Source: Niallia circulans (GTDB taxonomy: Bacteria; Bacillota; Bacilli; Bacillales; Cytobacillaceae). Taken from it: a DNA stretch of 64,000 bases. Both the position numbers and the translations under genes were made by a program. Shown here in pieces: positions 27,366 through 38,859 of the stretch (within the stretch, counting starts at the first letter, position 1; each line of letters starts with the position of its first letter). Under the pieces are notes generated by a model. The model was given only the letters and a program-made list of their open reading frames with translations, was not told the DNA's origin and did no database searches. The stretch is from NCBI RefSeq assembly GCF_007273535.1, contig NZ_RIBP01000001.1, forward strand, positions 186,001 to 250,000. The letters are read 5' to 3'.

Positions 27366-27433
27366 CATGGCAGCATTCCTGTAATAAATGAAAACTGCTT
27401 ATGGAAGTAAAGTGGCAGGTTAGTGAAAGAAGG
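27366..27433. repeat. Dispersed intergenic repeat R1, copy 3
   Basis: The best-conserved copy: TGGCAGCATTCCTGTAATAA, AAACTGCTTATGGAAGTAAA, GTGGCAGGTTAGTGAAAGAA. Confidence 0.65.
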
Positions 27434-27481
27434 ATTAAGTAAAACCATCAATGCTAAACTATTGATGGTTTTACTTAATCC
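27432..27481. repeat. Perfect 21-bp inverted repeat
   Basis: Left arm 27432-27452 (GGATTAAGTAAAACCATCAA plus T) and right arm 27461-27481 are exact reverse complements with an 8-nt loop. It abuts the end of R1 copy 3 and covers the stop codon of a small minus-strand frame, for which it could be a terminator-like structure. Confidence 0.75.
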
Positions 27482-27653
27482 TATAAATGAGCAATTTTTG
27501 TCTAACTAAAAAAATGGAGTTTGTAGCAGGATCTATTATTTCTAATAATCCATTATCATGGTTAAAGAAACAAAAGTGTATTTTACTGTTGTATATAACT
27601 TTTTGACCGAACGTGATATTAGTAAAATGTTCTAGATTTTTGGCTGTTGACAT
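27471..27653 (-). CDS. Small hypothetical protein (60 aa), doubtful
   Basis: ATG 27653 on the minus strand; an AGGAGG lies 16 nt upstream, too far for an ideal site. The product starts MSTAKNLEHFTNITFGQKVI and has balanced composition with beta-strand character. No family recognised. The frame ends inside a perfect inverted repeat. It could be real or chance. Confidence 0.35.
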   Translation of the reverse strand: MSTAKNLEHFTNITFGQKVIYNSKIHFCFFNHDNGLLEIIDPATNSIFLVRQKLLIYRIK

Positions 27654-28020
27654 GACTATATCTTCTTAGCCTCCTTCACTGTATAAAGGGAAGGTGACTA
27701 AGAAAAGTCTAATAGGACCCAATATATAATGTGATGTATTAAAACGGTAACATAATACTTGCCCATAAGTAAATCCTGTTATCCTTATCAACTGATCAGA
27801 ATTAAACTAACAAATAGCCTTGCATTTAGAATTATTTTTATCTTACTAAAGTGGCAGTTTAGTTTAATAAACCTATATGATATGGTAAAAGAAATATTAG
27901 CAATATGTGGTTGATTGATTACGATTTATATGTAACGAATAATTTGCTTTTTCTTGATATGCTCTATTTTTCTATTAGTATAGTTAGGAGTTAATCACGT
28001 CATCAATTTTCTCTTGTTTT
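27654..28020. other. Intergenic region upstream of beta-glucoside set 2
   Basis: About 370 bp with an R2-like piece at 27846-27875 (CTAAAGTGGCAGTTTAGTTT). No gene seen; the promoter of set 2 starts just after it. Confidence 0.5.
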
Positions 28021-28057
28021 TGCAAGCGTTGACATATCATTATAACTAAAATATAAT
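28021..28057 (+). promoter_or_regulatory. Sigma-A promoter with overlapping cre-like site, beta-glucoside set 2
   Basis: TTGACA (28029-28034), 17-bp spacer, TATAAT (28052-28057): a perfect vegetative promoter. TGCAAGCGTTGACA (28021-28034) matches the CcpA cre consensus at all but one position and overlaps the -35, predicting catabolite repression. Confidence 0.9.
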
Positions 28058-28103
28058 AACGATAGAAAAAAAACCAAGGGGTAGCGCCGTAGTTACCTTA
28101 TAG

Positions 28104-28180
28104 AGTATGTTACTGATATGCAGGCAGAACTCAAATTACCTAGAATTAGCAATTCTTTCTAGGTAATTTGAGTTTTTTTT
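28104..28180 (+). promoter_or_regulatory. LicT-type RAT antiterminator overlapping a terminator
   Basis: The RAT-like GTATGTTACTGATATGCAGG (28105-28124) continues CAGAACTC and runs into the terminator stem, CTCAAATTACCTAGAA (28130-28145) with TTCTTTCTAGGTAATTTGAG (28153-28172) and eight T. LicT binding to the RAT should block terminator formation. Confidence 0.9.
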
Positions 28181-28202
28181 CTGGAAAGGAGGAAATTTGA
28201 AA

Positions 28203-29053
28203 ATGAAAGTAAGTCAAATATTAAATAATAACATTGCTATTGTAAAAAGAGGTGGTAATGATATTATCATTTATTCTAAAGGAATTGCCTTTAAGAAGAA
28301 GGTTGGACAAACAATAACGGAAAGTGAGATAGAAAAAACTTATGTTTTGGATTCAAATGATATATTGGAACACTTTAGTTATTTGTTAAGTAAATCTGAT
28401 GCTAATGTTATTACCCTTGTTAACAAGCTCATTAGCTATGGAGAAGTAAAATTGGGCCAAAAAGCGAATGATTATTTAAATTTGACCTTACTGGATCATT
28501 TCGACTTTGCATTAAAACGAGCAGAAAAAGGACAGTTTGTTCGTAGCCCTTTAACATGGGAGGTTAGAAGGTTTTATCCTAAGCATTTTGAGATAGGATT
28601 ATATGGTTTGTCACTAATGCATGAGATGTTCAATATTAATTTTCCAGAAGATGAAGCCGTATCAATTGCTCTGCATTTTGTTAATTTACAAGAAATGAAG
28701 AATGGGTTAGATGACGCACTAGAAGTAATGGAAACAATACGTGACATAGTTTCTATTATTAAATACCATTTTCAAACAGAAATAGATGAGAAATCCTTAA
28801 ATTATATGCGTTTAGTAACTCATCTTCAATATTTTATAGAAAGAATAGTAAGTAAACGAAAATATAATGACAATGATTTAATATTAAATACACAGATACG
28901 GAAGATGTATAAAGAAGCATATGGTTGTGTACAAAAAATAAAGGTTTTTATTAGAGAAAGATATAAAACAGAAATTACTATAGATGAAGAGACTTACTTA
29001 ATTTTGCATATTAATCGAGTAACTAATAGGAATGAAGGAAAGGGAATAATAGA

Positions 29054-29057
<4 letters not shown>
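28203..29057 (+). CDS. licT: LicT/BglG-family transcriptional antiterminator (set 2)
   Basis: 284 aa. The N-terminal RNA-binding CAT domain reads MKVSQILNNNIAIVKRGGND, followed by two PRD domains. The four regulatory His are present: LLDHFDFAL and ALHFVNLQ (PRD1), RLVTHLQYF and LILHINRVTN (PRD2). In this family PTS permease phosphorylates PRD1 to inactivate and HPr phosphorylates PRD2 to activate. ATG 28203 follows AAAGGAGG by 9 nt; the TTG at 28197 is too close. The bglP start overlaps its stop by 4 bp. The operon leader carries its RAT. Confidence 0.92.
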
Positions 29058-32357
<3,300 letters not shown>

Positions 32358-32385
32358 ATGGTATCTATATTGGCTAAATGGCGTG

Positions 32386-32422
32386 ACTAAAAGGAAGTCT
32401 TAATGGTTTCCTTTTAGTTTTA
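32386..32422 (+). terminator. Intrinsic terminator of beta-glucoside set 2
   Basis: ACTAAAAGGAA / TTCCTTTTAGT with an 11-nt loop and TTTTATA tail. Confidence 0.8.
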
Positions 32423-32589
32423 TATAAAATAACATACGTTTAGCGTGGGAAACTTTCTAACTTATTATTGTAATTATCATATCAGGTGTAATTAAAAACT
32501 AATTAGCTTGTAGAAGGTTGATATTGAAGTAAATTTATGCCCTCAATCTCAATAAACTAATATTCACGATAGTTCGGAAGGTGGTTTAT

Positions 32590-33168
32590 ATGACTTCTGA
32601 TAAAATAAAACAAATTGCAATATGTCATTTTGCAAGAAACGGATATGAAGGAGCATCATTAGGTCAAATAGCTGCTGAAGTAGGAATAAAAAAACAGTCA
32701 ATATATAACCATTTCAAAGGGAAAGACGAACTATTTCTTCAGATATGTAGAGATTCGAATGTATACGTGATATATACTGTTAAAAAGTACATGGAAATAA
32801 ACAGAAATCTACCATTTAAGCAATTCCTATATAATCTACTTCTAGTGTTGAAAGACCAATTTGAAAAAAATGAATTTACAAGGTTTTGTCTTCGATTTTC
32901 TTTGTTTCCACCTTCTCATTTATATGAACAGGTTAAAGAAATTGTGTATCATTATTTATATATGTTTGAAGCTTTGCTCATTTCTGTTTTTGAAGTTTCA
33001 AAATTAGAAGGCCAAATACATACAGAAGTATATTTGGAAGAAGCAACATCTGCTTATTTAGGATTATTGGATGGTATATTTATTGAAATGTTATATGGTG
33101 AACCGTCTCGCATTCAAAAAAGATTAAATCACTCTTGGACGATTTATTGGCGAGGAATAACCAAATAG
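32590..33168 (+). CDS. TetR-family transcriptional regulator
   Basis: 192 aa. HTH at residues ~8-50 (AICHFARNGYEGASLGQIAA then IKKQSIYNHFKGKDELFLQI), followed by an all-helical ligand domain. ATG 32590 has GGAAGGTGG 5 nt upstream; the GTG at 32581 lies within that site. The gene is alone between two terminators, so its target is not clear; the only close neighbours are the beta-glucoside operon upstream and the MarR cluster downstream. Confidence 0.9.
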   Translation: MTSDKIKQIAICHFARNGYEGASLGQIAAEVGIKKQSIYNHFKGKDELFLQICRDSNVYVIYTVKKYMEINRNLPFKQFLYNLLLVLKDQFEKNEFTRFCLRFSLFPPSHLYEQVKEIVYHYLYMFEALLISVFEVSKLEGQIHTEVYLEEATSAYLGLLDGIFIEMLYGEPSRIQKRLNHSWTIYWRGITK

Positions 33169-33292
33169 TATGTAATATTTTTATATAATCTGGAACATAC
33201 GTAGTTCTAAGATAAAGAAGCAGTGAAATGCTAAATCATCAGAATCTATTTGGAGAATTCATTTGGGGCATTGTAAATATAATAATAAATTG

Positions 33293-33331
33293 AAAACAGA
33301 TCCGAAATGATAGTGAAGGGTCTGTTTTTTT
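33293..33331 (+). terminator. Intrinsic terminator of the TetR gene
   Basis: AAAACAGATCC with GGGTCTGTTTT (G-T pair) and T-run. Confidence 0.8.
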
Positions 33332-33427
33332 GTAATGCACTAATTTTATTATTTTAAAACAAAAACCAATTTTGGGTATCAAAGGAACTGAAAATTTTTT
33401 CAAATAATAAATTTAAAAAATTATAAT

Positions 33428-33481
33428 TTGACAATAGTCCCGTTTAGGACTATAGTAAAGTTAACAGTCCTAAATGGGACT
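33428..33481 (+). promoter_or_regulatory. MarR-regulated promoter with two inverted operator copies
   Basis: TTGACA (33428-33433), 17-bp spacer, TATAGT (33451-33456). ATAGTCC-CGTTTA-GGACTAT (33434-33453) fills the spacer exactly. A second site, AGTCC-TAAATG-GGACT (33466-33481), is its reverse complement apart from one base and lies at the transcription start. Strong sign of autorepression. Confidence 0.88.
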
Positions 33482-33490
33482 ATATTTATA

Positions 33491-33967
33491 ATGGAAGGAG
33501 GAAAAAAAATTAATATTCGTTATCGTGATGAAATAGATAAAATTACTTCATCCATTAATCAAACAAATAAGCTATACGAACATTGGGCTAGTACAAAAGG
33601 GATCAATTATTATGTTTTCTTGGTTTGCTATGCCTTATACGAAGATGGAAAGGCAACTCAAAAAGAATTACGTGAAATGTTTGAAGTGCCTAAACAAACA
33701 GTGCATAATGCAATACTTCAATTAAAAGCAAACGGCTATATTGAGATGGAAGTATCACCAACAAATAAAAAAGAGAAAAATATAAAATTGTCAAAAGAAG
33801 GATTTATTTACGCAGAAAATTTAGTCGTTCCACTTATGAAAATAGAGGAAAGAGTAATTCAAAAAATGGGGCCAACTCATACAGAACAACTAATTCAGCT
33901 ATTAGATGAATATAGAAAATTGTTAAATGGAGAAATACAGGAATCGCTCAAAGAAGAAGCTGATTAA
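33491..33967 (+). CDS. MarR-family regulator with unusual start region
   Basis: About 150-158 aa. Winged helix: INYYVFLVCYALYEDGKATQ, then VPKQTVHNAILQLKANGYIE and the wing VSPTNKKEKNIKLSKEG. The start is odd: an excellent AAGGAGG lies at 33495-33501, inside the frame opened by ATG 33491, and the triplet at proper spacing (33509) is ATT. Translation may begin at ATT 33509, at ATG 33491 without a site, or a start codon has mutated. Two operators in its promoter point to autorepression and to control of the SDR and decarboxylase genes that follow. Confidence 0.85.
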   Translation: MEGGKKINIRYRDEIDKITSSINQTNKLYEHWASTKGINYYVFLVCYALYEDGKATQKELREMFEVPKQTVHNAILQLKANGYIEMEVSPTNKKEKNIKLSKEGFIYAENLVVPLMKIEERVIQKMGPTHTEQLIQLLDEYRKLLNGEIQESLKEEAD

Positions 33968-34027
33968 AAGTAATTTAGTTGGCTCGTATAAACTGCTATT
34001 AAAAAAGATAAATAGAGGAGAATGAAA

Positions 34028-34777
34028 ATGACTAACAATATTAAAGGAAAAGTAGTAATTATTACTGGAGCATCGAGTGGTATAGGAGAAGCAACAGCTA
34101 AAGGGTTGGCAGAGAAAGGAGCTAAAGTTGTACTTGCAGCACGCAGAGAAGAGCGATTAAAGAACTTAGTAAAAAATATTGAACAGCTAGGCGGTGAGGC
34201 CAAGTACAAAGTTACTGACGTTACATCATCAGAACAAGTACAAAGCCTAGCTAACTTTGCAATTAAAGAATATGGTCAGATTGATGTATTGATCAATAAT
34301 GCAGGAATTATGCCAGGTTCCTTCCTACATCAAAACAATGTTTCTGAATGGGATGAAACAATCGATATAAATGTAAAGGGTGTACTGTATGGTATCGGCG
34401 CAGTATTACCACATATGCGAGAAAGAAGTTCTGGTCATATAGTAAATATTTCTTCAGTTGCTGGTCATGAAAACCCGTATCCATCTGGAGTGGTCTATTA
34501 CTTAACAAAACATGCTGTTCGCTTGATTAGTGAAGGGCTACGAGCAGAAGAAGCAATGTTTGATTCAAATGTAAGGGTAACAAATATATCCCCAGGAGCA
34601 ATAGACACGGACTTGAAATATACAGTAAAAGATCCAGAAGTTAGAGAACAGGTTGTAAAGATGTATGAGCAAAAAACACTTTCTTCAGAAGATATGGCAA
34701 AAGGGATTATTTATGCGATTAACCAGGATGAGCAGATTGCCATCAATGAGATGATTGTTAGACCAATCAATTCTTAA
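34028..34777 (+). CDS. Short-chain dehydrogenase/reductase (SDR)
   Basis: NADP-type oxidoreductase, 249 aa. Cofactor motif VIITGASSGIGEATAKGLAE, structural NNAG, catalytic Ser in VNISSVAG and Tyr-Lys in YYLTKHAVR. An Arg-rich segment after the second strand (AARREERLKNL) suggests preference for NADP(H). ATG 34028 has GAGGAG 7 nt upstream; ATG 34022 is too close to it. Member of the MarR cluster; the substrate is unknown. 15 bp from the next gene. Confidence 0.9.
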   Translation: MTNNIKGKVVIITGASSGIGEATAKGLAEKGAKVVLAARREERLKNLVKNIEQLGGEAKYKVTDVTSSEQVQSLANFAIKEYGQIDVLINNAGIMPGSFLHQNNVSEWDETIDINVKGVLYGIGAVLPHMRERSSGHIVNISSVAGHENPYPSGVVYYLTKHAVRLISEGLRAEEAMFDSNVRVTNISPGAIDTDLKYTVKDPEVREQVVKMYEQKTLSSEDMAKGIIYAINQDEQIAINEMIVRPINS

Positions 34778-34792
34778 AAAAAGGGTGATTTT

Positions 34793-35137
34793 ATGAAGAA
34801 ACAGACTGCTGGTAGAGAATATTTAGGAAACCTTGCACCTCAATTCGCTGCTTTAAATGATGATGTTTTATTTGGCGAAGTATGGTCAAGAGAAGAGCAA
34901 CTTTCTCCAAGAGACAGAAGTATGATAACAATAGCAGCACTCATGGGTAGTGGCATCTTTGATAGGTCATTTAATGATCATATCGTAAAAGGTCTGGAAA
35001 ATGGGATTACTAAGGAGGAAATAGTTGAACTCATTACCCACCTAGCTTTTTATACCGGTTGGCCAAAAGCATGGAGTGCTTTTGCAATAACTAAAGAAAT
35101 TGTTGAAAAAGAGTCTAACAATAAAGAAGCAAATTAA
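34793..35137 (+). CDS. Carboxymuconolactone decarboxylase (CMD/AhpD-like) family protein
   Basis: 114 aa. Helical CMD fold with SREEQLSPRDRSMITIAALM then GLENGITKEEIVELITHLAF and YTGWPKAWSAF, typical of gamma-carboxymuconolactone decarboxylase-like proteins. The AhpD CxxC is absent, so no peroxidase role is predicted. RBS AAAGGGTGA. With the SDR and aldo/keto reductase it resembles MarR-controlled clusters for reactive carbonyl or aromatic stress; this role is inference. Confidence 0.85.
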   Translation: MKKQTAGREYLGNLAPQFAALNDDVLFGEVWSREEQLSPRDRSMITIAALMGSGIFDRSFNDHIVKGLENGITKEEIVELITHLAFYTGWPKAWSAFAITKEIVEKESNNKEAN

Positions 35138-35253
35138 CCTTAGTAATTTTTTAAAGCTTCTTCCAAAAATAACATCTTTAATATTACTTATTCAAGGACG
35201 CTATTAGTTTTATTTGTAATACTTTTTAAAACCGAATGAAGGGTGCGAAGTAT

Positions 35254-36213
35254 ATGAAAACAAGAGTAATAGGTAAAGATTTAGAAGTTTCATCATTAGG
35301 TTATGGTTGTATGGGATTATCACACGGTTATGGTCCTGCCACTAATAAAGAGGAAGCTATAAATACAGTAAGAGCTGCTTTTGAATCTGGCTATACAATG
35401 TTTGATACCGCAGAAATTTATGGTCCTTTTATTAATGAAGAAATTGTAGGAGAAGCTTTAAAACCGTATAGAAATCAGGTTGCTATCGCCACAAAATTCG
35501 GTATTGCTAGTATGAACGATAAAACTGGGGAAATGGTGTTGGATAGTTCACCAGAAACAGTTAGAAAATCAGTGGAAGCTTCCCTAAGTAGATTAAAAAT
35601 CGATACCATTGATCTATATTATCAACATCGCCAAGACCCTAATACGCCAATCGAAGTGGTAGCTCAAACAATGAAGGAATTGATTGAGGAAGGAAAGATT
35701 AAGAATTGGGGTTTATCTGTAGTCGATGAAGATACTATAAGAAGAGCTCACAAGGTTTGCCCTATAGCTGCTGTTGAAAGTGAGTATTCTATTATGTACA
35801 GACATATTGAAAAAGATGTGTTGCCTGTTTTAGAGGAATTAGACATTGCATTAGTTGCTTACAGTCCACTCGGAAAAGGATTTTTAACTGGAAAATATTC
35901 TAAGGAAACAACGTATCCTGCGGGAGATTTACGAAACATAATGGCCAGATACAAACCAGAAGTAATGGAGGCTAACCAAGCATTATTAAGATTTATGCAG
36001 AATATAGCGACAGAGAAACAAGTTACACTATCGCAAGTTGCATTGGCATGGTTACTAGCAAGAAATCCTAATGTTGTTCCAATACCCGGTTCACGAAATA
36101 TAGAGCGAATTAAGGAGAATGCTGGAGCAGATAAGATAGTACTCTCGTTAGATGAATATGCTCAAATAAATAAGTTGCTAAATGAAATTGATGTGGTTCA
36201 AGTCGCATTTTAA
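35254..36213 (+). CDS. Aldo/keto reductase
   Basis: 319 aa, NADPH-dependent carbonyl reductase fold. Catalytic residues are seen in FDTAEIYGP (Asp, Tyr), VAIATKFG (Lys) and LYYQHRQDP (His); C-terminal cofactor motif VVPIPGSRNIERIKEN. ATG 35254 follows AAGGGTG by about 8 nt; the ATG at 35236 has no site. It is 116 bp after the decarboxylase gene, so it may have its own promoter. The HPr-like copy B gene follows after 93 bp. Confidence 0.92.
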   Translation: MKTRVIGKDLEVSSLGYGCMGLSHGYGPATNKEEAINTVRAAFESGYTMFDTAEIYGPFINEEIVGEALKPYRNQVAIATKFGIASMNDKTGEMVLDSSPETVRKSVEASLSRLKIDTIDLYYQHRQDPNTPIEVVAQTMKELIEEGKIKNWGLSVVDEDTIRRAHKVCPIAAVESEYSIMYRHIEKDVLPVLEELDIALVAYSPLGKGFLTGKYSKETTYPAGDLRNIMARYKPEVMEANQALLRFMQNIATEKQVTLSQVALAWLLARNPNVVPIPGSRNIERIKENAGADKIVLSLDEYAQINKLLNEIDVVQVAF

Positions 36214-36306
36214 CTTTCCTTTAAAACAGGTAAAGTTTTATACTGAAAGTCATAAGTCGTTATGTCCATATATTCCTCATCTAGAGATAAAGAGGAGCGA
36301 ACTAGA

Positions 36307-36579
36307 TTGATCTTTAAGGAGTTTCGAATAAATAAATCTACTGGATTTGCTAGAGCAGCTGTAGAATTAGTTAGAGTTTCCTGTAAGTTTAATTCAGTAA
36401 TCTCACTGGGGTATCATGGTAAAACCGTTAACCTTAATAGTCACGATTCACCAGATACTATATTAAAGGTTATGATATTAGAGATTGAGTCAGAATCACC
36501 ATTTTTAATAAGCGTTCATGGAATGGATGAACAGAATGCATTAAATGATATAACCTTCCGTCTTAGGAAGTTTTCCTAA
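36307..36579 (+). CDS. HPr-like protein lacking catalytic His15 (copy B)
   Basis: 90 aa from TTG 36307, which has GAGGAG 9 nt upstream and restores the HPr N-terminus (IFKEFRINKSTGF); an ATG at 36262 would add 15 residues. Where HPr has GIHARPAT this reads GF-ARAAV, so the His is deleted. KFNSVISLGYHGKTVNLNS is HPr-like, but an insert of about six residues (HDSPDT) follows the Ser46 position. The end keeps the HPr pattern (SVHGMDEQNALNDI). It cannot act as a phosphocarrier. A strong terminator starts at its stop codon. Confidence 0.78.
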   Translation: MIFKEFRINKSTGFARAAVELVRVSCKFNSVISLGYHGKTVNLNSHDSPDTILKVMILEIESESPFLISVHGMDEQNALNDITFRLRKFS

Positions 36580-36622
36580 CCAAAAGAAGAGAGGTCTTTT
36601 TCTCTCTTCTTTTGGTTTTTTT
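36579..36622 (+). terminator. Intrinsic terminator
   Basis: ACCAAAAGAAGAGAG pairs with CTCTCTTCTTTTGGT, followed by six T. Confidence 0.9.
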
Positions 36623-36664
36623 AGTTGTACAAACTATAAAAGGAAAAGACAAGTTTGTGAATTG

Positions 36665-36703
36665 GTACACTTAAACTAACGGGGGCTATAGCACAATAAG
36701 AGA
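36665..36703. repeat. Dispersed intergenic repeat R2
   Basis: CACTTAAACTAACGGGGGCT followed by ATAGCACAATAAG. Related copies at 23682, 38985 (partial), 40770 and 27846 (weak). Confidence 0.55.
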
Positions 36704-37093
36704 GGAGTGAATCTAATCTTGCTTCAGAGGAAGCAGGAGTGACTCAAAATATCATAAGAATAGTGAACTATCAAGAAAAAACTTTGTATTAATGAACGCG
36801 TGAAAATTTAGTTAAATGGAAGATTAAAAAAGCAGTCATAATCGTAAATTCATTAGTAAGAATTATCGTTAATTTCTGCATGAAACTGAGTATTAGAGGA
36901 AAAGGGTTGTTTTATTTTATTAGGAGTGACAGTAGAAAAGAAGTCTAAGGTATACCGACTAAAGGCATCTTATACAGTGGTAGTTCAAATTAAACACTTG
37001 CCCTAATACTTAACTTTTTGTTTTTCAATATTGACAAAACTACTAAATAGAATGATTTCTATTACAATTATAATTATAAATTTAAAGATTTTA
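36704..37093. other. Intergenic region upstream of the HPP gene
   Basis: About 390 bp without a convincing gene. TTGACA at 37031-37036 is a possible -35 for the leader that follows, but the -10 is unclear. The motif AATAGAATGATTTCTATT near 37046-37063 is a partial dyad. Confidence 0.45.
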
Positions 37094-37166
37094 TAAACAA
37101 CCAGCCTGTGGGCAAGGAAAATATAACTTAAAGTGCTAGCTGGGTTTCATTGTTTACTCATAATAT
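37094..37166 (+). promoter_or_regulatory. Possible structured leader RNA upstream of the HPP gene
   Basis: TAAAC + AACCAGC (37094-37105) can pair with GCTGGGTT (37149-37156) and GTTTA (37162-37166), closing a ~43-nt region that contains GCC-TGT-GGGC. I do not recognise a known riboswitch class. Confidence 0.35.
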
Positions 37167-37229
37167 AATTAAAGATTTTAGATATAATTATAGTTTTATT
37201 AAGTAAATATGGACAATAAAAAATTTGCG

Positions 37230-37280
37230 ACCGTCGAACCCACCACTGGTATATATTATGGTGTTAGATGTTTTTTTTTT
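37230..37280 (+). terminator. Terminator-like hairpin in the HPP leader (element also at 41066)
   Basis: ACCGTCGAAC at the left pairs with GTTAGATG(T) at the right (G-T pairs), followed by ten T. With the upstream structure this could form an attenuator before the gene at 37423. The same motif ACCGTCGAA...GGGTTAGACGG occurs at 41066-41109. Confidence 0.6.
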
Positions 37281-37334
37281 AGGGAAAAACCTATATCAAA
37301 TGCATGCTGAAAAGAATGTTGTTATAAATTTTAC

Positions 37335-37380
37335 ATTAAAAACAAGAAGTAGTGGGATTCATTAAAAATAAGAAGTAGTG
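37335..37380. repeat. Two 20-bp direct repeats, period 26 bp
   Basis: ATTAAAAACAAGAAGTAGTG (37335-37354) and ATTAAAAATAAGAAGTAGTG (37361-37380) differ at one base, in the region just before the HPP gene. Confidence 0.7.
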
Positions 37381-37422
37381 TAATATATTTAAGATAGTTT
37401 TTTAACAAGGAGGCAACATCTT

Positions 37423-37980
37423 TTGATTAAACACAAAAATCTTGCAAAAAAGGAACAAAAGGATGAAAATACATCCTATTTAATGAAAATGAAAGGGGCT
37501 GGAGAGAAGAGCCCACTGAAAGTAAATATAAATGATATTATAACAGGGTTTATGGGTGGAGCAATAACCATTTTCATTCTCGGTTTATTAACACGATTTA
37601 CCTATACTCCTTTGCTAATAGCTTCATTTGGTGCAAGTTGTGTATTAGCATTCGGACTCTGGAATTCACCATTATCACAGCCAAGAAATATTATAGGCGG
37701 CCATTTCATTTCCACTTTAATAGGATTAATTATTAATCATTTATTTGGTAATGAGCCATGGTCTTTGGCTTTGGGAGTTGGGTTAGCTATCGGTTTAATG
37801 ATGTTAACTAAAACAACCCATCCTCCCGCTGGTGCAGATCCAATAATAATAATAATCGGCTCTTACTCATGGGAGTATCTATTTACGCCAGTATTATCAG
37901 GTTCTATAGTAATTGTACTGTTGGCATTATTTATTAATAATTTAAGAACCAATAGGAAATATCCAGTTTTTTGGGTGTAA
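37423..37980 (+). CDS. HPP-family membrane protein
   Basis: 185 aa. TTG start with AAGGAGG 8 nt upstream. After a ~35-residue hydrophilic lead come four membrane helices; the family signature appears as KTTHPPAGADPIIIIIGSYS, with SFGASCVLAFGLWNSPLSQP before it. HPP proteins in other bacteria transport nitrite or act at the membrane in nitrogen metabolism; the role here is not shown. The gene has a ~390-bp leader with hairpins and repeats that may regulate it. Confidence 0.88.
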   Translation: MIKHKNLAKKEQKDENTSYLMKMKGAGEKSPLKVNINDIITGFMGGAITIFILGLLTRFTYTPLLIASFGASCVLAFGLWNSPLSQPRNIIGGHFISTLIGLIINHLFGNEPWSLALGVGLAIGLMMLTKTTHPPAGADPIIIIIGSYSWEYLFTPVLSGSIVIVLLALFINNLRTNRKYPVFWV

Positions 37981-38228
37981 ATTTTCGGTTGAAAAGTAGA
38001 GAATACGTTAATGTAAAGGTAATTGGATGTATGATTATGTAAACTCTGATTATTCGATTATTCCCATTCACTCAAGTTCCAAAGGGCTAACTAGTCTCCA
38101 TTAAAAGTGAGGAAGAGACTTGAAAACAAGGAATAAAATAAATGGTAATACGATAAAAATAATCATAAAGTGGAGCGATAACAACATTGAACATGAATCG
38201 TATATTACCTTAAAAAAAGAATAAATAG

Positions 38229-38275
38229 AAAACAGGCATTAAAAGTTTCAAATCTTGACTTCTAATGCCTGTTTT
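38229..38275. terminator. Bidirectional terminator-like hairpin
   Basis: Perfect 13-bp stem AAAACAGGCATTA / TAATGCCTGTTTT with a 21-nt loop. Confidence 0.75.
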
Positions 38276-38343
38276 GTATGTTTAAAATATAGTGTTTTTT
38301 AGGATGGACATATTAACTGCAGCTTAATTACTTTATGATTAAA

Positions 38344-38408
38344 AGGCACAAATACTGTAATAAATGAAAAACTGGGTATGAAAGAAACAGGTGCAGGTAG
38401 TGACATAA
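38344..38408. repeat. Dispersed intergenic repeat R1, copy 4 (diverged)
   Basis: AGGCACAAATACTGTAATAA, then GGGTATGAAAGAAACAGGTG and CAGGTAGTGACATAAG. Same spacing as the other R1 copies. Confidence 0.5.
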
Positions 38409-38487
38409 GAAAATTATTATAGATAACAACTAACAAAAAAGTTAACTTTCAGTAACCTTAAGATATTAAGCTCTTATTATTAATTAA

Positions 38488-38859
38488 TTAATAATTAGTA
38501 ATCCATTCAATCAAGTGATCATAGTCGCTTGAAAATCTTATGTTTTTTTTATTATTAGATTGGTTGAGGTGGTCTAAAATATCCCCTTCATCTAATAAAA
38601 ATGCAATTGCAATGGTATTTTCTAATATGACATTAGAGAAAAACTTGTCTTTCCACAATTTTTGAACTGTGAAGTGTTCGGGTGTATATCCTTTTCTATT
38701 TACTAATAATTTAAATTTTTTGCCTTGGCTAATAAACACATTACATTTTTGCTCAAAAGAATCAAACCACATACTTACATCTGCAATGGAGATATATCCT
38801 GTTAAATTAGTAATAATCATATCTTTCGAAATGGATGTACACGTATTATTCACATTCAA
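38488..38859 (-). CDS. Hypothetical protein (123 aa), possibly STAS/SpoIIAA-like
   Basis: TTG start at 38859 with AAGGAG about 11 nt upstream. The sequence begins MNVNNTCTSISKDMIITNLT; alternating hydrophobic strands and the segment GKKFKLLVNRKGYTPEHFTV recall SpoIIAA-like (STAS-related) stand-alone domains, but the match is weak. No membrane segment. Solitary gene. Confidence 0.6.
   Translation of the reverse strand: MNVNNTCTSISKDMIITNLTGYISIADVSMWFDSFEQKCNVFISQGKKFKLLVNRKGYTPEHFTVQKLWKDKFFSNVILENTIAIAFLLDEGDILDHLNQSNNKKNIRFSSDYDHLIEWITNY

Larger units (their letters stand above)
37981..38487. other. 507-bp intergenic region with a terminator and an R1 copy
   Basis: Contains the hairpin at 38229-38275 and R1 copy 4 at 38344-38408. 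Otherwise no gene is seen; the frames are broken by frequent stops. Confidence 0.6.

Noticed and set aside
27366..27481. CRISPR-like array from R1 copy plus inverted repeat
   Set aside because: No regular repeat-spacer units; the R1 copies are kilobases apart.
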